Shown: in pieces, positions 23,216-34,541 of the stretch
Layout of the letters: every line of letters starts with the position of its first letter
Position numbering within the stretch: the first letter of the stretch is position 1
Assembly (NCBI GenBank): GCA_034766995.1
Contig: CM068318.1
Coordinates: 1,768,501-1,832,500 of the forward strand
Direction: 5' to 3'
Source of the DNA: Acanthacorydalis orientalis
Taxonomy: Eukaryota > Arthropoda > Insecta > Megaloptera > Corydalidae
DNA length: 64,000 nt
Program-made: the position numbers and the translations under genes
Notes under the pieces: generated by a model
What the model was told of the DNA's origin: nothing
Seen by the model: the letters and a program-made list of their open reading frames with translations, nothing else
The model's database searches: none

Positions 23216-24593
23216 ATTCAGGGTATAATATTTTCAACCTTATCGTACGAAAAACGTGTACTTTTTATTATCAAACGCTTTGCTGTTATCACAAAGCACT
23301 AGGGTCTTTACATCTTTTTTCAACGATTTCATTTATTTATTTTTTGGTCTGGAAATAAATCTTGTACGAGTTAATTCGTTATTTTTGTGATTGCCTGTTT
23401 CAATATTTTAAAGATTATTCACTTTTTCTATTCTCGTTTTTATTTCATTTTGTTTAATTCATGAAATATATTGACATTTATTGAGATACTTGTCAGTTTA
23501 TAAGCACAGAGTATGAAAAAAATATCACAGTTAGATTTTACATTACAGAATATTAAAAAATATATTTTTTTTTATTTTTATCTAACAATTTGAGTTATTG
23601 TCACAACTATTAACGTTTGAAAAATGTTCTCTTTTTCATTTATTGTATATTTTGTATATCAAATAGTCAACAGCTGATTTGGTTAAAAGTTCTCAAAATA
23701 AGTAGCTTTTTTGTACTTTAATATCTCTAATTTTATATCTTAATTAGTATTTAGAGTATCTTATTCTTTTACCATTTTTCTTTATTTCAAAATATATGAA
23801 ATAAATTTAATAAGGGTATTATTAATATAACCGATTAATAAACTTAAAGTCACGTTTGATATATTCCCAAGTCTCGACATTTACAAACTTGACATCTAGG
23901 ATTTTCATTTTTTCCACATAAAATGTATATTCTTCAGCCAGTCTAGTCTTCGTTCCACAACACTTAAATTTTTAATCTAATCCATTTAAGAGTTTTCTTA
24001 TGCCGGATTTGTTGTGATCTTGTTCTTACTTAATGGTCTATTTTGATAATAAATCTTGCTTCTGTTTCTTTATGGGACATGTTTCAAAAAAAATCTAAAC
24101 ATATTTTTCTTTGTAACTTTATAAACATTCCATAATTCTGTCTCTGAGTTTGCTCTCTATGTTTTTTTTCTAACATTTAATATTACGAAGCTCAGAAATG
24201 AATATACAGCTGTACTTCAGGATCAGATGATGAATCAATAAACGTCATCGAACTATCGGGTAAACATCTCAAATCCAACTTTTTTTATCATTTCTTTTTT
24301 CGGTCATACATTCTTCAGTTATCTCACTCTCTGTCACTGTTTGATATCTGTTGAATTAGCTTTGTGTTTTCTGATTGCTGGAAACGGAAAGATATTTCGA
24401 ACAGAGATAACGAATTATTTTTATGAATAAAATCTGTTAAATCGAAAATATATATTCTATATTAATTTATCAAGTCAAAATATGAAATATTAGTGCTTTG
24501 AAGCTCCAGTTACTTCAAATAGTACTTTTGACAAATCTGTTCATTTAAAAAAAGGCATATACTTTTTATAAAAGTTATTGGGAAACCTTATCG

Positions 24594-24596
<3 letters not shown>
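23216..24596. other. AT-rich non-coding stretch
   Basis: I see no supported gene or repeat unit. Confidence 0.5.
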
Positions 24597-24648
<52 letters not shown>

Positions 24649-24720
24649 GACCTTTAAGAGAAAATGCGAGACTTGGGGGCAACTGATATTTTTGAGGCCT
24701 TTTAAGTTTGAAAACTATGG
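24597..24720. repeat. (TA)n array with a GGGGGCAACTG/GAGGCCTTTT flank
   Basis: About 24 TA units (24597-24645) are followed by a flank with ACTTGGGGGCAACTGATATT and TTGAGGCCTTTTAAG. A comparable GGC/GGATCT-type flank accompanies the TA arrays near 25430 and 42464, suggesting a small mobile element carrying the microsatellite. Confidence 0.5.
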
Positions 24721-25329
24721 AGAAGAAAATATAGAATATCAATTACATTTAAATTTTTTCGAGTATAAAAATTATTTAATAGAATCTTTTCATGTTTTGG
24801 TACTAGTAAATTCAGTTGTTATTTCAGAATCATCTAAAATACGGTCTATCTGGTAATTTATGTTTAGCGTCGCCCCAGTCCGTTCAGTCACTCTTGACTC
24901 GTTGTCGATCATAGAAAGTGTTTAATCCTTTTCAGAACACTCAATGATCTGTCTCCTTCTGCTACACTCCTGGGCATGGTTAAACAAATTCGAAGCATAA
25001 TCGCTGTATTAAGTAATAGTGTTTAGAAATCCGATGTCGATAATTTCTTTAAAAAAATCTGTCAGTTTCGTCCGTACTTTAAAATTGTATTTGTAAACAC
25101 GATTCAGCAGTATTCATTATTTTCCAATTTCATCACTTATTTCATTTTCATATTTCTTTTGTAATACTTTTGCCTTTAAAGCTATATTCTCCTGATCAAT
25201 TTCATTAAATTACCAGACTCTTCTAAAAAATGCAAATAGAAGAAATGGCTTCAAATTAACGCCTAAGTCCAACTATAATTGAATTGAAGATTTTGTCAAA
25301 AACGTTTATATGAAAATGTTCTTCGCCAG

Positions 25330-25423
25330 ATGTCTAAGAGATCAAGTTAAAAATTGAGGCATCTAATATTGTGAGGCCCGGAGCAGCTGCCCCTCTCGAC
25401 CCCTCCCCTCCCGATCGGATCTG

Positions 25424-25507
<84 letters not shown>
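25330..25507. repeat. (TA)n array with a GC-rich flank, possible microsatellite-bearing element
   Basis: About 39 TA units (25430-25507) are preceded by an unusual C-rich flank at about 25355-25425 (ATTGAGGCATCTAATATTGT, then GCAGCTGCCCC, then CGATCGGATCTG). Read in reverse, the flank goes CAGATCCGATCGGG ... GGGCAGCTGC ... GGGCCTCAC, the style of a short non-autonomous element end. Related words sit beside other TA arrays in the window. Confidence 0.5.
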
Positions 25508-25509
<2 letters not shown>

Positions 25510-25589
25510 TGTGTGTTTAAAGAAGATAACATAAATCATGTGTACGTTTCGAACGGCGTAAATTAAATATGAAATATGCGCGCACACTC

Positions 25590-27968
25590 TGTTACTTCAT
25601 AATATAAATATTGTGAGCGCGCTCGTTCGATTGTTCGTTCGGTTTCTTCTGTTGTGAGGAGAATCGTGAGAACACGTATCCTTTTTAGTTTCGCTGTAGG
25701 CGACGAATGTAATACGCGTCTATGAAAAACCATATAATTACATAGGAGATGTTGACATTGAGTCGAGCCAGTTGCAAATTAGCCACGAGCAAAAACAGCA
25801 TCTGAATATTGTGTCACTGCAGTCACGTTGCGTTCTGCGTTCTCTGTCTCGACGCACGCACAGATATGTTTGCACTGCGACGCGTGCACGCGGTGGTGGA
25901 TGCATTTCGCGTGTGCAGAGAGGACTCGTCGTGTCACCGAGGAGATTCCGCGACATTCGGTGAATCTCTCTAAACAACAGGGATACATACAGATTATCGT
26001 GACCGACACACACACACACACGGCCGGGGAACGTCGCGCTATCGCTCGCCCTCTCCCGCAATCACTCGCTCTCGCTCCCGCCACACTGTCTCCAACGTGT
26101 GTGTATCTTTCAGTGACTGTCTGACTGTTGTACGAGTGACATCAATGTTTTTGTCGCTAAGCCGCAGCGCGAAACATCGCTGCCGCGCTCGCATACTCGA
26201 CATCGATTGCATAATAACAGTAGACACGCCGTTCGATCCGTGAGCGTTGCATTTGATACGATCGAGTGACCGTAGGACGTGGTGCCGTGCACCGCACGCA
26301 GATGGCAGTAGCAGAGGGGGTTGTTTCCGTGTTGACGGCGTTGAACGCGCGAAATTCGATCCGAACGCAGCGCGGACCGATTGTTGCGTTTCGCGGAAAT
26401 CCGTCGAGATCTGTAATTGTTCTCGCTTAATCGTTGACAGCGCGTGCTGCCCGGCGACTCGACGAATGACATTTAGCATTCGAATCGAACCGACAGACTT
26501 GTCATCGGTTCGAGATAACACGACGTGGACTCGTCGTTTTTCTCTTTTTCGTTAGAATCGAAACTCGATACATCCGGTATCTCGGTTACATTTGAACGCA
26601 AATTGATTTCCAAATGCTGCCGCTGTTGTTGCTGCTGTTGTTGTTGTTGCTGTTTTTCCCCCGTACAGTTCTGTCGTGATTTATGGACGTGTGTGTGTGT
26701 GTATATACTGTGGTCAGTGTAAAATTCTATGTAAACATGATGTAATTGTGAACAATCTGACAAGGTTAAATACTAGATTTTAATACAATGTGATTTAAGA
26801 ACAATGTAAACGACGTTTGACATTCTGACAGTTACTAATGTTGTTTTGATCAAGTATTATTTTGAAATGAAATAAAAAAAAAATCCGTCTTGAACTTCTC
26901 TAAACTCTGTGTATGTGTGTGTATCTTTTTATGTTTTTTTTAAAAAAAAAATCGTTTTTAAACGCTGCACATTGAGACGGTTAAGGTGTCAACACCGAAT
27001 ACTCGAAAACGGACAACTTCCAGCATCGACAACAAAAAGAGAACAAGTGATTAATCAACGTTGTTGTTCGTATCGCGTTGTCATTGTTCATTGATGAAAG
27101 CTCTACCACACACACTATCCGCGCTGTTTATATAAACGAATATAAATTACTCTCAACTGAAATCTATTCTTTGACACAGTGATAAAAGTTATGCTTCAAA
27201 CATTTATCAAGTTCTCACCATAAATGTCATAATTGGACTATTAGTTTTTAAATTTATACGCTATTTATAACTGTTCTCCTCTGTGATAACATCGGTTCAG
27301 TTTATGAGACACTAAATGACTTGTGAGATATAATTTATAACACTCTAAGTGTTTGATACGATATGATTTGAAAAATAAATGTTTATATAACTCGAAACTC
27401 AATATCGAAGAAGTGTACACTTATAAACATCGACTTGGCGTTGAGACGTCGAGCTGTGTGTGTGTGTTTTTTTCAAAAAAAAAAGACATGATAAACTTAC
27501 ACGTACAATAATCGTTCATAATAGTGTACTTAATTGTAAGACTTCCTTTAATTGTGATAATTTTCATCAGATAACATCAATATTATATTCTGTTCCGGTC
27601 ACACATTTGTTTATAGAGCCGTCGAGCTCGTTTTACTGTAATTGCAACAAACGTACATCCAGTTCCGGTTTGAACCGAAGACCGATACGTTTTTGAAATA
27701 TATGCGAGGTCATCGACTGTCGAGCTAAATATGAATTAAACAATCAGTGTGAAAATATTTTGTGCGTGATCTGTACGGTCCGACAGTCTAGTGTATGAAA
27801 AGAAACTGAAATCGAGGAAATTGGATAATGTGAATTGAATAACAATCCGTACTACTTTTTTTCGTCGTCGCACCGATCGTATTTAGGTACAACATTTGGT
27901 CAGTCAGATGTTAATGCAATCGTTTTCACCAGATGTCCGGTTCAATGCATCCACGAGTATGGGAATAG
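25590..27968 (+). promoter_or_regulatory. CpG-rich block, possible promoter and 5' untranslated exon
   Basis: About 2.4 kb with far more CpG than the flanks, densest at 25990-26480. It contains CA/GT runs (about 26008-26020 and 26690-26702) and a CTG/TTG triplet run. Several overlapping frames are open on both strands only because the region is GC-rich; none has a recognisable product. A near-consensus donor (GGGAATAG|GTGAGC, GT at 27969) closes the block, and the short frame from the ATG at 27929 stops exactly there, as in an untranslated exon. Plus-strand orientation is inferred from the donor and the downstream exons. Confidence 0.35.
26616..26655. repeat. CTG/TTG triplet repeat
   Basis: About 13 triplets, mainly TTG with CTG interspersed. 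The minus-strand frame would give a Gln run, but that frame has no other support. If the surrounding block is a 5' untranslated exon, the repeat would be in its RNA. Confidence 0.85.
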
Positions 27969-28542
27969 GTGAGCGAATGTTGGATTTGGATTTCAGTCGT
28001 TTTCGAATATTAGTCGTTTCGTTCGTACGGGTGAAAGATTTGTGTGATTCGGGAGGGAAACATGTTAATCAGATCTGAGATTCATACCTGGAATCGAAAT
28101 CGATATTTAAGTAGTTAATATATTTATTTGTTAACTTATTCAGTCAAAGATGTAGACATTAGTTTATAGTGCTTTGTTACTTTGTCTTTTTTTAATTAGT
28201 AAATTAAACCTAAAGTAGCTGATACAATATAAAACGTATTAAATAATAGATATTATTAAAGAAAATTCAGTTAGATTAAAGTTGTTTGTTCTTATTTCAA
28301 ATTTTATTCAAATAATTTGATAGTAAATAATCATTAATAAATCTAGTAGAAAACAATTCATGCCATTTTATTTTTGAATGAATGTTGTTTATATAAAGTC
28401 CAAAATTTGTCTAAAGTGGCCGAGTCTAATAAATTCGATTAATCTTGTTTTAGTTACTAGAAAATTTTTATATTGAAGTATTCGAAATTTCGTTGTTTGT
28501 TTACAAAGTTGTTCTCCGCTCGATAAGTACTCACAATGCAGT
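27969..28542. other. AT-rich stretch, possible intron
   Basis: Follows the donor-like site at 27969. Nothing else recognised. Confidence 0.45.
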
Positions 28543-28710
28543 TCTCATAGATTTTTCTGTACCTTGTCGTTCTAAAGTTGATGGCATTACCATAGAATTG
28601 CAAATGAGCGATAAACAAAAAATGATCAATAATAAATTATCGAACAATTTTGATCAGATTTTTTTTGTGGTTTTTGGAGTGAAAAATTATTCATTTGTGA
28701 AATCGTTCAG
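28543..28710. repeat. Fold-back palindrome family, right half-arm
   Basis: A nearly complete right arm from the core (ATAGATTTTTCTGTACCTTG) through TGATGGCATTACCATAGAAT and AAATGATCAATAATAAATTA to the outer end (GTGGTTTTTGGAGTGAAAAA, then TTCATTTGTGAAA). The left arm is missing. Confidence 0.85.
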
Positions 28711-28762
28711 TATTTTTTTCTCTGTTGGGTCTAACCACAATGTGTAATTTTCAAATTATAAT

Positions 28763-28778
28763 TATATATATATATATT
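28763..28778. repeat. Short (TA)n microsatellite
   Basis: About 8 TA units just right of the half-arm. Confidence 0.8.
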
Positions 28779-29142
28779 TCATTAGTGTACTTATATTAAT
28801 ATTCAAAAATCATAAATATGCACAAACAACTTCTTCATTGACTCAGTGGTAAAATATAAAATATACAGAATAGTCCATATATCAAACATTTAATTCATTT
28901 TAATGACATTTTCAATGGCCGTTCTTATTACTTTCATTGTTAATTAATGATGGGGAAATAAAATAAATAGAAAATATAATAAACATAATAAAAGAGAAAA
29001 TGTAATAAAAACTACAATCGAATCGGTTAAAATTATAAAAGATGTCAAGGTTTTACAAGGATTGTATTGTCACGGAGAACTACTAGAAGACAATGAAGAA
29101 ACTACATAATGTGTGTAAAATATATGAGCGATGTAAAAAATT

Positions 29143-29143
29143 G

Positions 29144-29174
<31 letters not shown>

Positions 29175-29176
29175 TT

Positions 29177-29236
<60 letters not shown>

Positions 29237-29243
29237 TTATGTG

Positions 29244-29284
<41 letters not shown>
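29143..29284. repeat. Compound (TA)n array
   Basis: About 140 bp of TA units interrupted by TTTATACA, TTTATATATATTTATGTGTA and similar breaks. The Tyr-Ile frames across it are artefacts. Confidence 0.95.
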
Positions 29285-29289
<5 letters not shown>

Positions 29290-29338
29290 GTTTTTCTTTG
29301 AGGTTGATACAATTTTTATTGTTAACATTGTGGCTAAA

Positions 29339-29490
29339 TTCGCTCTCATAAATGAATTTTCGTTTTCTCATAAACTATAGGAAATTTATCTGTACTTTAA
29401 CGCTAAAAGGGTAATGGCTTCGATACTGAAATCCACATAAGCAACAATCAGAATGATTATCAATTATTGAAAAATTTTGCTAAAAAAAAT
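29339..29490. repeat. Fold-back palindrome family, eroded copy
   Basis: An outer left end (CTCTCATAAATGAATTTTCG) joins almost directly to a right arm (AAATTTATCTGTACTTTAAC, GGTAATGGCTTCGATACTGA, CATAAGCAACAATCAGAATG). Most of the left arm has been lost. Confidence 0.72.
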
Positions 29491-29726
29491 TAATGCGGCA
29501 CGCGTTCGTGGGGTGTAAAGATTGTATGGTAGAAAATATGGAGAAATCACTTTTATTTTCTTGTTTAAAATAACAGATATTGATAATTTTTCAGTTCTCA
29601 GATTTCATATACTTCACCCGATATGAATGTTACAACTTTGTTTCCAATGTGATTTTTACAGAAAATCATCTATACAGAATATTTTAGAATAATCACAAAA
29701 CATTATCTAATATTCGTAGATATACG

Positions 29727-29729
<3 letters not shown>

Positions 29730-29760
<31 letters not shown>

Positions 29761-29880
29761 TTACACATACATACATAGGATTCAATCGTACAAAATGGAA
29801 AATCATGGAAGGGGCTTTTATCTAGCAGTGGATTGGCAGAGGCTGCTGCTACTGATATATATCAGGAGCAGCAGCCTAAA
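29730..29880. repeat. (TA)n array and a CAG/GCTG-rich inverted flank
   Basis: About 14 TA units (29730-29757) are followed by a segment with AGGCTGCTGCTACTGATA and ATATCAGGAGCAGCAGCCTA. These form a near-perfect inverted repeat at about 29838-29877. It may be a tiny hairpin element. Confidence 0.55.
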
Positions 29881-30348
29881 TAAAATCAATCTATTAGTAG
29901 AATATTTTTTGATCAGAAATAAAGATTATAGGAATAATTAATATTCAAGATAATAGTATAATTCTTCACAGACACGATTGAATAGTGTAAATTCTCGATA
30001 TCGTTTCTACAAATCAATTTCTACATAACCATTTACATTTATACATAATCATTTTGTTTTTAAATACTAATTCCAAATTTAACAAAATGCTCGTCAAAAA
30101 AAACGACAATAAATTAACTATTTTTAGTATTCATCTATGCTGAATCGGGTTCAGTTTATGAACAGACAAGCTGGATTTCTATCTAAACTTTATTTTTTTT
30201 AGTATGTCCTTGATTTAATGAGCCTATTGAAAATACAGATATCCTATATTATTGAATTAGTTCTGAATTTACGTTAATGGAATTTTATAAAAATCAGAGG
30301 TTTTAAATAAATAACTGTATCGTATTGTATTGGAAGTTGTTCATAGAA

Positions 30349-30700
30349 AATTCACTTTCACACATCAATTCTCTTCTCACCCCCACGAACCACAAAAACG
30401 ATTATCTGAGCAAAAATATCTTGAAAATTGTGTTGTTTTTGTGTTCTGATTATTGATCATTTTTGATTATAGTGTATGCATATTTCAATAGAGATGTCTT
30501 CATCCACAGAACGTTAAAATATAGAAAAATCTGGTAGATATTTCTATACTATAGTGATCTAATGTAGACGGCTTTGCTGTCGAAATGCGTATGAGCAATA
30601 AACAAACACAATCGACTTGTTCGATTGTAAAATTCTGATCATAAAACATTTTTGTGGTTTGTGTGGTACGAGATAAGAATTCATTCGTGAAGAACACTGC
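30349..30700. repeat. Fold-back palindrome family, full copy
   Basis: Both outer ends are present: TTCACTTTCACACATCAATT on the left, AGAATTCATTCGTGAAG on the right. The arms include ATTGATCATTTTTGATTATA against GCAATAAACAAACACAATCG, and CACGAACCACAAAAACGATT against ACATTTTTGTGGTTTGTGTG. The core GAAAAATCTGGTAGATATTTCTATAC has its centre near 30535. The left arm carries a small insertion at about 30420-30450. Confidence 0.87.
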
Positions 30701-30889
30701 AACTTCGTTTTAAATCCGTTGAAATTTTTGAAATCGGAGGTACGTTTACAACGTACCGCGTCCTCTCCCGTTACGAAGCAATCTTGAAAACGATAATAAA
30801 ATCGATTGGTCTGAGCTGAACGTAATCAATAACACATAATTATAGAAAGAGAGATAAATCAGTTATAATACTGGGTAGGGATTTTTTCC

Positions 30890-31094
30890 GGGGATTTTTT
30901 TTCAAGATGATGCACCCGAAGTGACATCTCAGGTGCTCCGCCCATGGTGTCGCGTTGTCACCGCGCAGAGGCACAGATCTTTCGGCACGCCCACCTGGAT
31001 GTCGCGCGCCAACCACGGCATTGTCACTACAGTGCAGGTCCACCCGGTGACAATGTGACACGAAGGCGGACAACCGCGAGTACCGCCCTACCAT

Positions 31095-31126
<32 letters not shown>

Positions 31127-31130
31127 ACAC
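30890..31130. promoter_or_regulatory. GC-rich islet ending in a CA repeat
   Basis: CpG-rich sequence (GCACGCCCACCTGGATGTCG, then CAACCGCGAGTACCGCC) in AT-rich DNA, followed by about 14 CA units (31096-31125). Opposing open frames here have no recognisable product. Possible promoter or enhancer. Confidence 0.3.
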
Positions 31131-31924
31131 AGAACACCTGTGTAAATTTTGCTACAGTGGAAAGATGCTACGTACGAACGTGTGTGTACGTTGAACGTTC
31201 ATTGATTATGTTGACTTGAGATAAACAGTACGAGGTAGATCGGATCCTAATCAGTCGAAACGAAAACGGACTGATGTACATAACGTATTTATCAGTGACG
31301 AGCAAAAGGTGGACCGAATTTAATAAAATGGACCGGAAGAGGGCCAACTCGAACATAACGAACATGTCAAAATAGTTTCAAAATGTTTTTCTGAAATTCA
31401 TCAGCACAGTTTAAACAATTAGAATAATACAAGTAGATTTTATACATATAAATGCCCTGATAATCAAAAAGAATGAAATCTGTATAATCGTAAGATCGTT
31501 TTCTTTGATCAAATGTTATGTACAACAGAAGAGCGCAAAGAAAGTTGTAGTCATAAAAAAGCAGTACATAAACACAGTTACGGGTCGATTGTAAACCGCT
31601 AAACATTCAACCTACGACTCTTCCTTCATAAACCTGCACGAGAATAAAAAATAGAGGAGCGAATATAGATCACACATTAATGGATAAATCGTTTAGAAAG
31701 TGTATTAAATTAAAGAATACGTAATAGATTCCTGAATATAAACAAATGATGTTAAACTCGTGTGCGATCAGAAGAAGAATGGAACGATTGAAGAGAAAAG
31801 AAGTGAAGTTGAAGCGAGTTTTAGTTCAGTCTTTAAAGTGGAGGTAAAAGGGAAGAAAGTCAGCATTGACTTTTTGTGGTGTCGTTAAGAGGAAGACGAA
31901 TAAGCTGAAGAGTTTAAAGCCAAT
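31131..31924. other. Non-coding stretch
   Basis: Unremarkable short frames only. The interval about 31760-31920 is purine-rich (GAAGAGAAAAGAAGTGAAGT type). Confidence 0.5.
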
Positions 31925-32265
31925 AAGACTTTAGCATCGTTTGCCTGTTTTATGTGTCGCTAACGCCTTTCTGGAAGTTGAACAGTCATTCCTGCGGCTT
32001 CAGTAGCATTTTTTTCAAGTTTAATTCGAAAAGTATGGAATATCTAATATGTTGCTTTTTAGATACCTTCGTGTTCACCTACTCTTGTGAAATTATCTCA
32101 ACTGCTTGTCAAGATGTTTAGTGTTTTTAAATGTTAAGGTTGGCGCTTAAAAATCCTAAAAAGACAAAGAAATATTTTAATTTAAAACTGGATTATGGTT
32201 GATTCAAAGTAAAGGCGCCGAATTAAGTTGTACACCTAATATAAAATTTGTAACATCTGGTAATA
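31925..32265. repeat. Dispersed repeat, copy 1 (partner at 59455-59785)
   Basis: The two copies share ordered segments over about 340 bp: GCTTCAGTAGCATTTTTTTC/AGCTTTAGCAGCATTTTTTT; CGAAAAGTATGGAATATCTA/CGAAAAGTATGCTTTACTTA; TATGTTGCTTTTTAGATACC/TATGCTGCTTTTCGGACACC; GGTTGGCGCTTAAAAATCCT/GATTGGCACTCGAAAATCCT; GAAATATTTTAATTTAAAA; and AAAGGCGCCGAATTAA/AAAGGCACTGAATAAA. They are about 27.5 kb apart in the same orientation. No open frame survives; probably an old transposon. Confidence 0.8.
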
Positions 32266-33286
32266 GTAATTCTTTTTTGATGTTTTCATAAAGATATCTT
32301 AGTCATTTATTTAAAAAAATATATTTTATAAGGAGTCGTTTGCGATTAGAGATTCCCTATTCATTGGAAAAAATGAGGAATAATATGGTTAGGTTTCCAT
32401 TGAAGCTTTAGAGGACAGAACGATAACAATTTGAGTGTAAACACTTTTTTATTTTGAATGTGTTCTAGGAAGTGATTTCAGTTATAAACTAATAATGGTA
32501 TTAAATAATATTATTTTCATTACAATAAGGAAATTAAAATAATTGGGCATTGGCTATGACATCATTCCGAATGATGTAATTCCATCGGTCTGTAAAACAA
32601 ACAGCGAGTATTTAATTTGCAACGCTGGCGAATTGAAACAAATTACAGCGGATTAGATATTCCAAAATATAATTACTCGTCGATTTTCTCAGAATCCGTA
32701 CAAAAATTAGTCACAGAGATATTGCTTACGAACAAAGGTACAGAGAATCAGTCATAGAACCGATGGTCATCCAGTTCAAAGTAACTCGGAGGACACGTCC
32801 ACCGTTCCAAAAAAAAAAAAAAAATGAAGAAGAAACATTGTCCGTAATTAAATTATATACGGTCGTGGGAAACGCTCGACGTAGATGAAACGACTTGTTA
32901 ACACTTCCTCAAAAATATATCTCGTATTTTTTTTCCACTCCGAGAATAATAATCATGTGTCTTCGCGTTTGCTAGAAAGTAATATTATACATCCAAACAA
33001 TTGTAATTATCGCATTACGACTTGTAAAAATAGTCGAAATAGAAAAAAACAACAACACACACAACACACACACAGACACACAGAACGCTCGTCGTTTGAA
33101 TGATAGCGTAATTAAAATGTTGTAGAACTGATTCAGTAAAGTATTCTTTAATTATATAGTTGTCATTTTGAATTGATGATTTTCGTTGAACGTGTAAAAG
33201 AAAATATTCCAAATATGATTAATTAGTCGATTTCAGTTGATTGTAACCTACGTACCTATCTATCTATTCACCTACCCATAAGGATT
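32266..33286. other. AT-rich non-coding stretch
   Basis: An A run lies at about 32809-32824 and an (AC)-rich run at about 33056-33080. A short palindrome occurs at 32559-32577 (ACATCATT, CCG, AATGATGT). Confidence 0.5.
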
Positions 33287-34541
33287 ACGAGGACGGTTCG
33301 AAGAGTAAATTGGTTGTACGTCAGAGACAACAGTTTCAGTTTTAAAACGTGATTCATTTTTCGACATAATCTCCTAGAAGCTCAACGCGCTCACCTCAGT
33401 ATCGCTCGCAGTTTCCTAGAAGTGCTCGAGATAACCGTTTGCAGCGTCTATCGCCACTTCATTCTACCCAAATTTCTGTCCAGTCAGAAAAATTTTCAGT
33501 TTCAGGAACCGGATGGAAGTTCGAGGAAACCAGATCAAGCGAATACGGTAGATGCGAAAACATTTTAAACTTCAATTCGGTCAATTATTCTGATCGACAA
33601 CCCTTGAATGAGCCGTGATAGTGTCATAGTGAAACAACACTTTTTTTTGGTCCATGCCGAGAATTTTTCCTCGATCGCTGCCTTCAACTTCTCCAAAAAC
33701 GCTACGCAGTATTTAGTCAGTAACAGTTTTCCTTTCTGAAGATAGTCGATCAAGACAATTCCTTTCCGATCCCATAAAACTGACTCTGACACGTTTACAG
33801 CCGAGTGAACCGTCTTTGCCTTCTTCTGACCCGTTTCAACGCGTCCAGTCCACTGTTTTCATTGGATTTTCGATTCTGGCATATTCTGGCATATAATGGC
33901 GAGCGATGAGTCATGCATACTTCAATTCCGTTTGAAGTTCATAAGATGCTTCTTAAACAGTTCCAAGAAGTCTGCTGTTGTACGAATTCGTTTTTGCTCT
34001 GCAGTGAGCAAACGAGACGTCCATTTTGCGGAAAGTTTTTTCATATGAAATTCATTTTGCAAAATGAAATGCGTTCGCTCTGTTGAGATGCCTATGATCT
34101 CTTCTATCTCTCTCACTTTCACTCGGCGGCCGGATAAAACTATATCGTGGACTTGATCGTTGATTTCTAACGTGGCAGCTGTTCTTGGGTCATCTTCGCT
34201 GCTCGTTCTGCCACGTTTAAATTCATTCATCTAAAATCGAACGGTTTCATAGGACGAACCAGATTCACCCAATGTAGGAAATATCCCGTCATGGATCCTT
34301 CACTGTTTTCTCTTCGAAAAAAAAGAACTGAATCACACCCCGAATCCCAGTTTCATCCATTCTGCACGTTCGCACGAAACTCTCGCGTTGAAACAACCAT
34401 CAAACGAAGAATTAATGCCAGAATGACTCGCAACTTCACATGCATTACTGAAAGAGAATGGAACTATATGAAAACATATACAGCTGTTTCCCGCCACCTC
34501 ACCGCGTACACGAGCCGAGTTACTCTTCGAACCGGCCCCGT
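33287..34541 (-). mobile_element. mariner transposon copy 2, near full length, dead
   Basis: An element of about 1.25 kb with matching inverted ends: CGAGGACGGTTCGAAGAGTA at the left (about 33287) and, read in reverse, CGGGGCCGGTTCGAAGAGTA at the right (to about 34541). TA dinucleotides flank both ends, the target duplication expected for mariner. Its transposase is the same family as copy 1 (shared NEFKRGRTS segment and shared untranslated part), but the substitutions differ, so the two copies decayed separately. Confidence 0.88.
33500..34260 (-). pseudogene. mariner transposase pseudogene, copy 2
   Basis: The minus-strand frame at 33922-34230 encodes MNEFKRGRTSSEDDPR, then HDIVLSGRRVKVREIEEIIG (second helix-turn-helix) and KKLSAKWTSRLLTAEQKRIR, as in the family's DNA-binding half. 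A stop follows NFKRN, and the first catalytic Asp-Glu-Thr-Trp segment is not recognisable. The frame at 33565-33792 continues with SVLWDRKGIVLIDYLQKGK. The second Asp motif (LFHYDTITAHSR in place of the usual HDN.R/PAHS) is in another frame, so at least one frameshift and several stops separate the parts. Not functional. Confidence 0.85.

Noticed and set aside
25738..26555. Overlapping frames of 60-160 codons on both strands
   Set aside because: GC-rich sequence has fewer stops. No frame has splice or domain support.
26473..26763. Minus-strand frame with a Gln run
   Set aside because: The Gln tract is the triplet repeat, the rest has no recognisable sequence, and the donor-like site supports the opposite strand.
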